64,000 nucleotides of DNA from Psychrobacter sp. NG254. Lineage in GTDB: Bacteria > Pseudomonadota > Gammaproteobacteria > Pseudomonadales > Moraxellaceae. A program made the position numbers and the translations under genes. The notes under the pieces were generated by a model. The model was given only the letters and a program-made list of their open reading frames with translations, searched no databases and was not told the DNA's origin. The stretch is from positions 372,001 through 436,000 of the forward strand of contig NZ_JADHDA010000002.1 of assembly GCF_015277735.1 (NCBI RefSeq), given 5' to 3'. Below, piece by piece: positions 56,574 through 64,000 of the stretch (position 1 is its first letter; each line of letters begins with the position of its first letter).

Positions 56574-58052
56574 ATGTTTGCCCATATCACTGCTCAACGT
56601 CAACCACAACGTACCAATACAATGAGTCGTAAAGCTGATAGCTCGCACCAAATATCCTATCAAGGTATGCACACTTGTTTGAGTATGGCAGTCGCTATTG
56701 CCTTGAGTTTTACGGCAGTACAAGCACAAGCTGCTGACACGGCTCAAACTTATAATGAGATACCAGCAGCAGAGGCTGCATTTGAGTACGAAAGCTTGGA
56801 CGCGTCGCAAAAGAGTGGCGGTCTTAAAGCTGACTCAAATGTAGACATGCCAATGGAAAAACTGAATGACAAAGCGTTTGTTGCACAGCAAGCCAAGCTG
56901 TTTTTGGAGTGTACGCAAGTACAGAGCAGTAGTGCTCGTTTGGCCTGTTTTGATAAGGTAGCTGAACAAGGTAAAACACCAAGCTATACCTCAACCAAAC
57001 AACCAATTGATTTGGCAAAGACATTTCAAAGTACGGTCTCAGGTAATCCAAAAGTGATATTGGCTGAGTCTCAAACGTCAATGAGTGGTACGACAGTTGA
57101 AGATGCCGATACCATCTTAATGAGCAATCAGCAAACAGCAGCTAGCAAATTGAAGGCAAATGGCAACATAGAAATAGATAATGAAGCACAGATTTTAGAA
57201 AATGTAGGTGTCACTCAAACAGACATCGAAAAATTCTCGCCACTCAGTCTATCTTATGACCTAGACAAAAACAGTGAGCGTGGTACATGGACAGTAAGAC
57301 CGTATCGCCCGACTTATTTGCTGCCATTGTTCTATACTTTTGATCCTAATTTGAGTCCAGGTACACCATCACAAGAGACTGAATCTTTAACCACTAACGA
57401 GATGCGTGAAACTGAGCTAAAATTCCAGCTATCTCTAAAGACAAAAGTTGCAGAAGATTTATTCGATACCAGTGCTGATTTGTGGTTCGGTTATACCCAA
57501 GAGTCGCATTGGCAGGTTTATAATGAAGATAATTCACGACCGTTTCGTGCCACAGACTATCAGCCTGAAATATTTTTGACACAGCCTGTGACGGCCGACC
57601 TACCGTTTGGCGGACGTTTACGTATGCTCGGTGCAGGTGCTGTCCATCACTCTAATGGACAAGATGATCCGTTGTCACGTTCATGGAACCGCGCTTATCT
57701 GATGGCAGGCGCAGAGTGGGGCAAGCTCTCAGTCATACCGCGTCTGTGGGCTCGAGTAAATAGTGACAGTAATAGCGATGATGATAACCCAGATATCGAA
57801 GATTACATGGGCTATGGTGATATCAAATTCTTATATGACTTGCCAGGTCAGCAGAGCCTCAGTGGGACATTGCGTTATAACCCAAGCACTAATAAAGGTG
57901 CGGCACAGCTTGACTATATTTACCCGTTGTCAGAAAACGTTAACGGGATGGTGCAGTTGTTCCAAGGTTATGGCGAATCTATCATCGATTATAACCATGA
58001 AAACACCTCTATTGGCTTCGGTATCGTACTCAACGACTGGAAAGGGCTTTGA
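56574..58052 (+). CDS. pldA: Outer membrane phospholipase A (PldA) with N-terminal extension
   Basis: An integral outer membrane phospholipase, a 12-strand barrel active as a calcium-bound dimer. The active site is seen as HHSNGQDDPLSRSWNR, with H358 and S360 corresponding to H142 and S144 of E. coli. The barrel runs from about residue 235 (TWTVRPYRPTYLLPL) to the terminal aromatic end. Between the signal peptide (about residues 1-53) and the barrel lies an extra part of about 170 residues with CTQVQSSSARLACFDKVAEQ, where C113 and C125 may pair. This ARLACFD motif occurs in several periplasmic proteins. Length 492 versus 289 in E. coli. Confidence 0.92.
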   Translation: MFAHITAQRQPQRTNTMSRKADSSHQISYQGMHTCLSMAVAIALSFTAVQAQAADTAQTYNEIPAAEAAFEYESLDASQKSGGLKADSNVDMPMEKLNDKAFVAQQAKLFLECTQVQSSSARLACFDKVAEQGKTPSYTSTKQPIDLAKTFQSTVSGNPKVILAESQTSMSGTTVEDADTILMSNQQTAASKLKANGNIEIDNEAQILENVGVTQTDIEKFSPLSLSYDLDKNSERGTWTVRPYRPTYLLPLFYTFDPNLSPGTPSQETESLTTNEMRETELKFQLSLKTKVAEDLFDTSADLWFGYTQESHWQVYNEDNSRPFRATDYQPEIFLTQPVTADLPFGGRLRMLGAGAVHHSNGQDDPLSRSWNRAYLMAGAEWGKLSVIPRLWARVNSDSNSDDDNPDIEDYMGYGDIKFLYDLPGQQSLSGTLRYNPSTNKGAAQLDYIYPLSENVNGMVQLFQGYGESIIDYNHENTSIGFGIVLNDWKGL

Positions 58053-58086
58053 TATCAGTAGCATCTACCCTGACTTATGACAGCCG

Positions 58087-58920
58087 ATGCCTCGTCTAGC
58101 ACCTTATCAATCCGGACTGTGGTTGGCAGAGTACCTATATGTACGCTGCCAACTATGCCGCACCTATCGTAGTATTCCACAATCTGAGCTACGACAGTAC
58201 GATTCACCCTCTCATATCCAGCACTCAACCAATGCGCCTGCTACGTTTGAGCCCTCACTAAATAACACCATATTTGCCAATATTCGTCATCGGATAAGTC
58301 ATCGCTTAAACAAAGGCTTACTCTGTGCTGACTGCCACAACAGTATTATATGGTTACCAAAATCTTTTGAGGTTGATATTGCCGCTGGCACCTCGTTGAC
58401 GATCCAAGCGGCAACCTACTACGACTACCCAATGCGTCAGGCAATTCGGTCTTTCAAGCATCATGAAGACATGACCAAGTTGCCACTACTATTACACGCT
58501 ATACGTCAACTGCCACGTCCACATGGCTGCTACTACAATAATAGTGTCATTGTCGCAATGCCAACCACGGATCAGCGACTGATTAAGCGTGGATTTGACC
58601 CTGTCAGTATATTATCGGCACAACTATCGAAGCATTGGCATATCCCCTTATGGCACGGCGTTAGACGTATCGATGATACGATTAGCCAGCAAGGACTGAC
58701 TCGCGCTGAACGCTTGAGCAATTTAGACAATGCTTTTGCCCTGACCGAAAAGCCTCCCGTAAAGCGCTTACTGTTATTCGACGATGTTTCCACCACGGGA
58801 GCCAGCCTACAGGCGCTAGCACGTGTACTCATTTCAACTGAAATGACAGAGATAATGAATCCTAAGCATCAAAATGGCTATCGTGTCTCTGCCTATGCGT
58901 TAGCACATGGTAGCCAATGA
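58087..58920 (+). CDS. comF: ComF family phosphoribosyltransferase-like protein
   Basis: A 277-residue ComF/GntX family protein linked with DNA uptake. N-terminal zinc-ribbon cysteines CQLC and CADCHNSI (with a long insert between), YDYPMRQAIRSFKHHEDM in the middle, then the PRPP-binding motif LLLFDDVSTTGASLQAL near the end. VAMPTTDQRLIKRGFDPVSILS and ISQQGLTRAERLSNLDNAF are typical. It lies 34 bases after pldA and may be transcribed with it. Type IV pilus genes needed for DNA uptake start 340 bases downstream, a suggestive placing. No clear ribosome binding site is seen. Confidence 0.9.
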   Translation: MPRLAPYQSGLWLAEYLYVRCQLCRTYRSIPQSELRQYDSPSHIQHSTNAPATFEPSLNNTIFANIRHRISHRLNKGLLCADCHNSIIWLPKSFEVDIAAGTSLTIQAATYYDYPMRQAIRSFKHHEDMTKLPLLLHAIRQLPRPHGCYYNNSVIVAMPTTDQRLIKRGFDPVSILSAQLSKHWHIPLWHGVRRIDDTISQQGLTRAERLSNLDNAFALTEKPPVKRLLLFDDVSTTGASLQALARVLISTEMTEIMNPKHQNGYRVSAYALAHGSQ

Positions 58921-59261
58921 TAAAAGCTATCTATAGAGTGCAATATATTGCTAATACATCACCTTAACGCTATATTAATAAAATAATATATATTAATTTG
59001 TTATTAATACAGCTGAGCTTGCATGCTCCTATAGGCGAGACGTCTCGCTAAGACAGTAATTTTTAACGATATTGCTAATATTCTTATCATCAGCAATTTA
59101 TGGACAATATCATCATTAAATATGATGGAACAAAAATTGCAGGTTATTTAGTAAGTCAGCATAAAAATAAGTAATACTTATAAAGTAAAACATGTTTGTT
59201 ATTGGCTCTAAATCAATCACGATATCAGATACATAATGGCAGTTATAAATAGGAATATGAT
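58921..59261. other. Intergenic region comF to pilus operon
   Basis: 341 bases, very AT-rich at 58970-59010, then a perfect palindrome at 59035-59048. It must hold the promoter of the minor pilin operon. Confidence 0.4.
59035..59048. repeat. Perfect palindrome GCGAGACGTCTCGC
   Basis: A 14-base GC-rich palindrome in an AT-rich region, 214 bases before the first minor pilin gene. No T run follows, so it is not a terminator. It could be an operator. Confidence 0.5.
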
Positions 59262-59759
59262 GTGAGCGCATCTCTAAACAGTCGACCACTTAAGCTTCAT
59301 ACAACAAGCTCAGGCTTTACCTTAATTGAGCTGATGGTAACGATTGCTGTGCTTGCTATTATTGTGAGTATTGCTGCACCAAGTATTAGTACGCAGCTTG
59401 CCAATCAGCGCGTGAAGTCGACAACGGCTACTTTAGTTAATGCACTGAAAGAGGCCAAAGCTGAAAGTATTATCCGTCGTCAAAATGTGACTTTGAGTTA
59501 CAATAATGGTAGTGACCCTAGAGTAATTACGCTTACGGCTTCAGATTCAAAAGCAAGTGTGATAGCCACTTATAATTATGCTGCCCAAAGTACTATACAA
59601 CCTTCATCAAGTACTACTACAGTTATTTTTGAGCCCAGCAAACGTGTCACTACAGGGCGTACTTTCACTATTTGTGATAGTAATAACGTGGCCAGTCCTC
59701 GTCAAATTGTGGTCAGTGCTATTGCCAACGTGACCAGTCAGATAGGAGGTACGTGCTAA
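59262..59759 (+). CDS. fimT: Type IV pilus minor pilin FimT/FimU (GspH-type)
   Basis: A 165-residue prepilin. Short leader ending in SSG, then FTLIELMVTIAVLAIIVSIA with Glu at +5. The mature part has the GspH/FimT pattern, with a helix KSTTATLVNALKEAKAES and the basic-end segments RRQNVTLSYN; FimT proteins can bind DNA in uptake. Start is GTG 59262 with AGGA seven bases before. First gene of a five-gene operon; its stop overlaps the pilV start (TAATG). FimU or FimT cannot be told apart by reading alone. Confidence 0.87.
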   Translation: MSASLNSRPLKLHTTSSGFTLIELMVTIAVLAIIVSIAAPSISTQLANQRVKSTTATLVNALKEAKAESIIRRQNVTLSYNNGSDPRVITLTASDSKASVIATYNYAAQSTIQPSSSTTTVIFEPSKRVTTGRTFTICDSNNVASPRQIVVSAIANVTSQIGGTC

Positions 59760-60442
59760 TGCGTCAGCTTAGTCATCAATATGGAGTCGGGCTGATCGAA
59801 GTGATGGTAGCCGTACTATTATTGTCCATTGCTGTCTTAGGCTTTAGTGCACTACAAGTACGTGCAGTTAGTGCAACCGATGAGAGTCTTGTGCGTACCA
59901 AGTCATTGACATTAGTACGTAATCTGGCAGAAGTGATGCGTGCCTATCCTGATGCCTATGTCACTGGTAGTGGTACAGCTTTTACAACTAGCACATCAAA
60001 CGTAACTGGCGCGATTCCTTTGGTTCAGGCCGTTGCGAGTATTCCATCGTTGGCGAGTAGTGCGAGTGGAGTTTATAGTGCGACTATCGATGGAACACCT
60101 ATTACCATAAACGGCACTAACAACTGTCTTTCTACGGGTACAAAAACTGTCGATAGCAAAAAAGTACCAACGCAATCTTGTAGTATCAATCAACTCGCTG
60201 CTCGCGACATATTATTAGTCAAACAGATAGCTCGGGAAGAAGACATCAAAATCGCTGTCATCAGATGCCCTGCAGATGCTGGCCAAGCGACTATTCAGCA
60301 GCAAATGTGTGTGGTTGCTGCATGGAATGATACTGAGCCACTGTTAACTGATGCAAGTACGGGCATTAATGCCAATGCCTGTGCCAATAGTAAAGGTATT
60401 TACAAAAATGGTAGCCAATGCTTGATTTCGGAGGCTTACTAA
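59759..60442 (+). CDS. pilV: Type IV pilus minor pilin PilV
   Basis: A 227-residue prepilin with leader and GLIEVMVAVLLLSIAVLGFS (Glu +5), the sequence pattern of PilV. Later it has the ESLVRTKSLTLVRNLAEVMRAYPD helix and a C-terminal part with cysteines that may pair. ATG 59759 overlaps the preceding stop (TAATG) and has GGAGG nine bases upstream, which decides it over GTG 59753. Its stop again overlaps the pilW start. Confidence 0.9.
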   Translation: MRQLSHQYGVGLIEVMVAVLLLSIAVLGFSALQVRAVSATDESLVRTKSLTLVRNLAEVMRAYPDAYVTGSGTAFTTSTSNVTGAIPLVQAVASIPSLASSASGVYSATIDGTPITINGTNNCLSTGTKTVDSKKVPTQSCSINQLAARDILLVKQIAREEDIKIAVIRCPADAGQATIQQQMCVVAAWNDTEPLLTDASTGINANACANSKGIYKNGSQCLISEAY

Positions 60443-61437
60443 TGACTACTGCTAATTTGAAAGCTCAGCGAGTAACAAATACTATCGGGCAAAATGATAT
60501 GAATCACTATGCTAAGGCGATGGCAGGGTTTACTTTAATTGAGCTGATGATATCGCTGGTGTTAGGTTTACTGATATCAGCAGCTGTTATACAGGTTTAT
60601 GTTATTAATACTCGTACCATTACCATTCAGCAAAGCGCTTCAGAGGTACAAGACAGCAGTATATTTTCCTTACAAGGGCTAGAGAAGCGTATACGTCTGG
60701 CCAATTTAGGCAATCCTATTACGAGTATCAGCAGTACGAGCAATCATGGCGGGATCGTATTGACGCCAACAAATTTGGGTACGGCCAATGCTACAGTTAC
60801 TACATTACTTACCAATAGCGCAGGTTCCGCAGGATTTACTGGCGTATCAAACATAGCCAATATAATGAGTGATCAGCTGACGATACAGTACAAAAACATC
60901 ACGAACAGTCCTTTGTATGATTGCCAAGGGGCTGAGATCGCTGCTAATAGTGCTAATTGGGTGGTGGAACGTTATTTTGTTCGTTTAGCCACAGGTGCTA
61001 CTGCTAGTACGGGAGTGCAAGAGCTATCATTAGTCTGCGCCGCAGGTCGAGTAAGTGAGGAAGGTGCTGTTTTAACTAATTTTAATGGAAATGGTGAAGT
61101 TATTGTACCAGCAGTTGATCAATTCAAAGTATTTTTAGGCGTTCAAATAGGTATCAATCAACTGACCTATTTAGCACCTAGTACTTACCTCGAACTGGCA
61201 GATAAACCGCCAATCACAACGATAAAAGTAGGCACTATTATCCGTAGCACGACGCCACTGATAACGAGCGCTGATCAAGAAATATTCACTGTTCTAGGCG
61301 TGACCCAAAATCTAAAAACAGATACTGTACGCAGAAAATTTTATCGTCGTAGCTATGAGTCTACTGTGCTACTGCGTAATGCTCGGCTGATGGCCATTAC
61401 CGCAACATCACCAAAATTTGCAACCACAACACCATAG
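60442..61437 (+). CDS. pilW: Type IV pilus minor pilin PilW
   Basis: A 331-residue prepilin, the longest of the set. Leader of about 27 residues, then FTLIELMISLVLGLLISAAV with Glu +5, then IQVYVINTRTITIQQSASEVQDSS, a pattern seen in PilW. ATG 60442 shares its A with the pilV stop (TAATG) and has GGAGG seven bases upstream, which decides it over ATG 60418. The rest is beta-rich, with two or more cysteines. Confidence 0.92.
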   Translation: MTTANLKAQRVTNTIGQNDMNHYAKAMAGFTLIELMISLVLGLLISAAVIQVYVINTRTITIQQSASEVQDSSIFSLQGLEKRIRLANLGNPITSISSTSNHGGIVLTPTNLGTANATVTTLLTNSAGSAGFTGVSNIANIMSDQLTIQYKNITNSPLYDCQGAEIAANSANWVVERYFVRLATGATASTGVQELSLVCAAGRVSEEGAVLTNFNGNGEVIVPAVDQFKVFLGVQIGINQLTYLAPSTYLELADKPPITTIKVGTIIRSTTPLITSADQEIFTVLGVTQNLKTDTVRRKFYRRSYESTVLLRNARLMAITATSPKFATTTP

Positions 61438-61449
61438 CTGGAGGGTAAT

Positions 61450-62307
61450 ATGTTCAATCATCAAAAGTATCCATACCCAAAAATGCAGTCATCAGATGCT
61501 CAGCAAGGTGCAGTATTAATAGTGGTGTTGTTGTTTTTAGTATTGATTATATTGGGTGGCGTGATTGCGGTCAAAAACAGCACCACTGATCTACGTCTTG
61601 CAACCAGTGATCAGGTCAATACCTTACTCATACAGTCAGCGGATAACGCCAATCAAAATATAGAACAAACCATCAATGGCGATAGTAGTAGTGATATCTA
61701 TATTGCTATGACCTCTAGTGGCGGCCCTTTTGGTCATTTTATGTCTAAGACTGGTGGCATTAATAATGAGTATATTTTTTGTTTTCGTCCACGCGGTCAG
61801 TTTTTTAATATCAATCGAGCAACCATAACGGTAGCAGGTGGTGGCAATGTATTGGGTAATAACAACGGCTACTGTAATCCTGCCGAGCCAGATGATTATG
61901 TCAGTCAGCGTAATGCTAGCATGACACAAGTCAATGTTTCTTTGACACCCCCTAGTCCTAAATATGAAGCCTTTCGGAATTATACAATTGGTCAAGATGG
62001 TAGCAGTAGCTCTAGCCAAGCCTATCTTTTTGATATCAATAGCAGCGCAATATTACCCGCTTATGCAGGGGCAGAAGATGCGGCTAGAGACTGCTTAAAA
62101 ATGACCAGCAAGTACGAAAGCGTCACTGATAAAGAAAAGACCATTGCAGGCTGTATGGCAAAAGCTGGTGTACCAAGTACCGTTCTGTATGAGATAGCCA
62201 ATGTTGAAAACCAATCTCAACGTACCAAGTGTGTTGAGCTCGGTAAAGGAAGTGGTAAGTTGACTACCGAGCTTGCGCTACTGTGTAGCCTAATACCGTC
62301 AACATAA
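61450..62307 (+). CDS. pilX: Type IV pilus minor pilin PilX
   Basis: A 285-residue prepilin-like protein. Residues 15-45 read SSDAQQGAVLIVVLLFLVLIILGG-like (shown in part), the PilX N-terminus in which the usual FTLIE is replaced by AVLIV and Glu at +5 is not present. GGAGG is seven bases before the ATG. The body has acidic and Ser/Asn-rich parts. It lies 12 bases after pilW and 41 before pilY1. PilX and PilY1 form the priming complex with PilV and PilW in related systems. Confidence 0.85.
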   Translation: MFNHQKYPYPKMQSSDAQQGAVLIVVLLFLVLIILGGVIAVKNSTTDLRLATSDQVNTLLIQSADNANQNIEQTINGDSSSDIYIAMTSSGGPFGHFMSKTGGINNEYIFCFRPRGQFFNINRATITVAGGGNVLGNNNGYCNPAEPDDYVSQRNASMTQVNVSLTPPSPKYEAFRNYTIGQDGSSSSSQAYLFDINSSAILPAYAGAEDAARDCLKMTSKYESVTDKEKTIAGCMAKAGVPSTVLYEIANVENQSQRTKCVELGKGSGKLTTELALLCSLIPST

Positions 62308-62348
62308 ATACAGCTCTCTAATTGTAGTGATAGCATAAGGATAAGATC

Positions 62349-64000
62349 ATGAAACACCCACAAGATAGACAGTCTGGTAATCGAATTTTACGTATTACGA
62401 CTTTGTCAGCAGCGGTATTAGTTGGTCTTACAGCTATCAGTACCTTGGCATATAGTGCTACCAATGGAAAGAAAATCGGTGATCTAGAGATATACGAAGC
62501 AGCTGAAGGTGGTAAAACGACCATCATGATGATGTTAGACACTTCGGGCAGTATGAGTATAAGTCTAACTAGTAGTAATACCGACTACGCTTGTGATTTA
62601 CCAAGTGGCACGTCTTTTACGAAAGGTGTAGAACCTATCGTCATTCCGTATCCAAGATACTACTGTGAGACTGCAGGCGAAAAAAAATATTTTTATCGTA
62701 ATAAGACAAGCAGTGGCAATAATAGATGGTATCGTTGTGGTAGCGAAGGTAGTACCAGCGCTACTAGCAGTATCTGTGACGATGAAATTAGTGAACCTAG
62801 TGCTACAACGCTTTTACAGTATACTAAAGAGTCTAGTACTGGCAACAATGATTATTACTACAAGTCTAGTACTGGCGCTATCAAAGCATATGATCGTCTA
62901 ACTCGTCTTAAAGATGCTATCTTCACTTTAATGGACAGCACACAATTAGACTCTAGTAAAATAGCTATTGGAATTGGCCAGTTTTCTTCACAAAGTAATA
63001 GTAGTAACACATACAACGGTGGTGACGGCAGTAGTGGCAAAATAGTCGTCCCTGCTGCGTTATTAACTACAGCACAACGCACTACTATCAAAACAGCAGT
63101 AGCGGCTCTAAAAGGTGAAAACGGTACACCAACTGCAAATGCTTATGCTGAAGCTGGTGCTTATATGTTGGGCAAAAACACCTCTGCTTTGATTTCTTCC
63201 TTTAAAGAAGAATACATTAAAATAGATAGTAACAATAGATACTATAAATGCTCAACCTGGGGTAGTAGTGGTTTAGATTGCACGCAATATCTTATTAATG
63301 TATATATTACTAGTACTGCCGGTTTTACAACTGCATCGTGCCAAAATGCCAGTTCGTTAACTTGTTTATTAACATTAACACCGACTACAAAAACTGCAGA
63401 AGAACTAGGATATAGTGGTTTCGCTAAGTCTGTTACTACTTCTAAAGCGACTAGTAGCATTAATTACAAAAGTCCGCTAACGTCGACAGCGGCTTGTGAT
63501 GGCCAAGGTATATATTTCCTCACAGATGGCCAGCCGAATAGCTCTCCTGCACCTTTACCTTTGATGGGATCTGCCTTAGGCAATAATTCCTTTAGCGTGC
63601 CTTCATCTAATTTCTTACCAAATGGTAGTAGTGGAGCAACTAGTGGTATGCCTGCAGTAGGTGCATTCGCTAAAGCTTTACGTGATCCGACCAAAAATCC
63701 ATTGGGTGTCAATATTTTGACAGCTGTGGTTGGTTTTGGATCGGTATTCGATGTTGATAAAGTAGCAGATGCGGCGAAACCTGAAGGAGATAGAGTGATT
63801 CGCAGCTTTTCTTATACCGATCGTCTGGGTAATCAGACAACCCGTGAGTATTATAACTGTGAGAAGATCGCAGATACAGATGCAAAAAATGCTTGTAATT
63901 GGGGAGCAAAGTCACATCCTGATTTAACAGCAAAAGTTGGCGGTTATGGTGAAGGTGGATTTTATTCAGCGCAATCTACAGATGATATTGTCAAGAGTAT
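62349..64000 (+). CDS. pilY1: PilY1-like pilus tip adhesin, 3' end cut by window
   Basis: 550 codons are visible and open to the right edge. Signal peptide about residues 1-36. A von Willebrand A domain begins with IMMMLDTSGSMS; the MIDAS site is D64-T-S66-G-S68, and a second VWA hallmark, YFLTDGQPNS, is at about residue 392. Between them lie Ser/Thr/Tyr-rich inserts with cysteines. The VWA domain on the N-terminal half, with a beta-propeller expected in the missing half, is PilY1, the pilus tip adhesin and mechanosensor. AAGGA seven bases before ATG 62349. The last gene seen of the fimT-pilVWXY1 operon. Confidence 0.9.
   Translation, partial: MKHPQDRQSGNRILRITTLSAAVLVGLTAISTLAYSATNGKKIGDLEIYEAAEGGKTTIMMMLDTSGSMSISLTSSNTDYACDLPSGTSFTKGVEPIVIPYPRYYCETAGEKKYFYRNKTSSGNNRWYRCGSEGSTSATSSICDDEISEPSATTLLQYTKESSTGNNDYYYKSSTGAIKAYDRLTRLKDAIFTLMDSTQLDSSKIAIGIGQFSSQSNSSNTYNGGDGSSGKIVVPAALLTTAQRTTIKTAVAALKGENGTPTANAYAEAGAYMLGKNTSALISSFKEEYIKIDSNNRYYKCSTWGSSGLDCTQYLINVYITSTAGFTTASCQNASSLTCLLTLTPTTKTAEELGYSGFAKSVTTSKATSSINYKSPLTSTAACDGQGIYFLTDGQPNSSPAPLPLMGSALGNNSFSVPSSNFLPNGSSGATSGMPAVGAFAKALRDPTKNPLGVNILTAVVGFGSVFDVDKVADAAKPEGDRVIRSFSYTDRLGNQTTREYYNCEKIADTDAKNACNWGAKSHPDLTAKVGGYGEGGFYSAQSTDDIVKS

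Overview
This is a chromosomal stretch of a gammaproteobacterium of the Moraxellaceae, most likely Psychrobacter. The reasons are the mix of wax ester synthase, long NadD, DsbD and Dxs variants, scattered type II secretion genes, a short HPF beside rpoN, and the overall protein character. Species cannot be fixed from the sequence alone. No prophage, CRISPR array or intact insertion sequence was seen. Most of the window is core genome, with one small AT-rich accessory patch (about 23.1-24.6 kb) and one defence pair (44.2-47.2 kb).

Left part (1-22.7 kb): a truncated gene at the edge; a MOSC-domain protein; rsfS-nadD; pta and ackA (acetate overflow and acetyl-phosphate); then lptM, lysA, dapF and xerC (lysine/peptidoglycan precursors and chromosome dimer resolution); a Nit-type amidase; rpoN and hpf; thiS, a DUF423 protein, rpoH and a TusA-like protein; a BepA-like periplasmic metalloprotease; yqeY and rpsU; a pair of acidic lipoproteins, the second carrying a c-type haem site; tsaD and crcB.

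Middle (22.7-43.9 kb): an AT-rich patch with an ankyrin protein, a 34-residue orphan fragment just upstream of it, and a SUKH-like small protein, which together look like leftovers of a toxin/immunity locus; metR; potABC without a binding protein; a beta-carbonic anhydrase; glyoxalase I; a small MscS channel; a cytochrome c' lipoprotein; ribA-hemF; dxs; suhB; a wax ester synthase/DGAT; thiG; gspE; an exported RidA; a DUF4442 protein.

Right part (43.9-64 kb): an McrB/McrC pair in which McrB lacks a DNA-binding N-terminus but has a large insertion inside the GTPase; a tRNA-Pro/Arg/His cluster behind a near-consensus promoter; an AraC regulator; an unrecognised 354-residue protein; gspF and gspG, so the type II secretion genes are split over three places; a free-standing DsbD N-terminal domain next to full DsbD; pldA; comF; and a type IV pilus minor pilin operon fimT-pilV-pilW-pilX-pilY1, the last cut by the window end.

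Best leads for something new are the McrB variant, the toxin-tip/immunity remnant, the extra DsbD alpha domain, and the unknown 354-residue gene. All functions are from motif reading without database search. Starts were moved inward from the longest frame where a ribosome binding site clearly decides.
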